Made by a program: the position numbers and the translations under genes | Assembly (NCBI GenBank): GCA_949288405.1 | Contig: CASEKM010000154.1 | Span: 1 to 5,998, forward strand | Length of the DNA: 5,998 nucleotides | Direction of reading: 5' to 3' | DNA from: an uncultured bacterium | Lineage (GTDB): Bacteria > Bacillota > Clostridia > Oscillospirales > Oscillospiraceae | The notes under the pieces: model-generated | Databases searched by the model: none | Told to the model about the DNA's origin: nothing | The model's input: the letters and a program-made list of their open reading frames with translations, nothing else | Shown here: one piece after another, positions 5,933 to 5,998 of the stretch | Position numbering within the stretch: the stretch's first letter is position 1 | Layout of the letters: every line of letters starts with the position of its first letter

Positions 5933-5998
5933 GTGTTGGCGCTACCTATCTTTCCGGCCCGTCTCCAGGCAAGTATTTTCGGCAGAAGCGAGCTTAAC
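5933..5998 (-). rRNA. rrf: 5S ribosomal RNA, 3' part only
   Basis: Read on the minus strand from the window edge, the sequence begins GTTAAGCTC, continues through GCCGAAAATACTTG and CTGGAGACGGGCCGG, and ends GATAGGTAGCGCCAACAC. This matches the second half of bacterial 5S rRNA in order (compare GUUAAGCUC, GCCGAUGGUA and GAGUAGGACGCCGCCAAG in Bacillus subtilis). The loop E strands GCCGAAAATAC and GATAGGTAGC are present. The 5' half lies right of the window. The exact 3' end is uncertain by a few bases because the 5' strand of the closing helix is missing. The adjoining terminator supports 5S as the last gene of an rRNA operon. Confidence 0.88.

Noticed and set aside
1..5998. Mobile element, prophage, CRISPR or defence island
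   Set aside because: No transposase, integrase, terminal repeats, direct repeat array or known defence domain was seen. All genes share similar GC-rich composition, and A/T-rich stretches are confined to promoters and terminators.

Overview
The window looks like chromosomal DNA of a GC-rich Gram-positive gut-type bacterium of the Clostridia, most plausibly Oscillospiraceae (relatives of Flavonifractor, Lawsonibacter or Oscillibacter). This is inferred from strong GC bias at third codon positions, clear AGGAGG-type ribosome binding sites, compact hairpin-plus-T terminators, and the mix of protein families. No database search was possible, so the taxonomy is an inference.

Layout, left to right. 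Positions 2-460 (+) are the 3' part of a glutamyl-Q tRNA(Asp) synthetase gene (gluQ). A 197-bp gap follows with a strong promoter, an intrinsic terminator only a few bases downstream of it, and a second GC hairpin. It leads into an alanine/glycine:cation symporter (AGCS family) at 658-2070 (+). Two back-to-back terminators (2085-2119 and 2127-2165) separate this from a convergent gene at 2180-2815 (-), an orotate phosphoribosyltransferase-like protein whose PRPP-binding loop lacks the usual acidic residues. A divergent intergenic region of about 160 bp holds one promoter per direction, an inverted repeat around the leftward promoter and a short palindrome on the -35 of the rightward one. Next come a DUF1643 protein (2976-3593, +) and, 43 bp later, a membrane-anchored PstS-like solute-binding protein (3637-4849, +) that is interrupted near its 3' end by a net +1 frameshift. 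A shared bidirectional terminator (4858-4900) separates it from a convergent FUSC/aromatic-acid-exporter-like membrane protein (4902-5822, -). The right edge carries the 3' end of a 5S rRNA gene on the minus strand (about 5933-5998) followed directly by its terminator (5897-5929), so an rRNA operon probably lies to the right.

The genes do not form one pathway. They are mostly single-gene transcription units with their own promoters or terminators, a mixed housekeeping and transport neighbourhood. No mobile element, CRISPR array, toxin-antitoxin pair or defence system was found. The points most worth a second look are the degenerate phosphoribosyltransferase with its possible operator arrangement, the frameshifted binding protein, and the promoter-terminator leader of the symporter.
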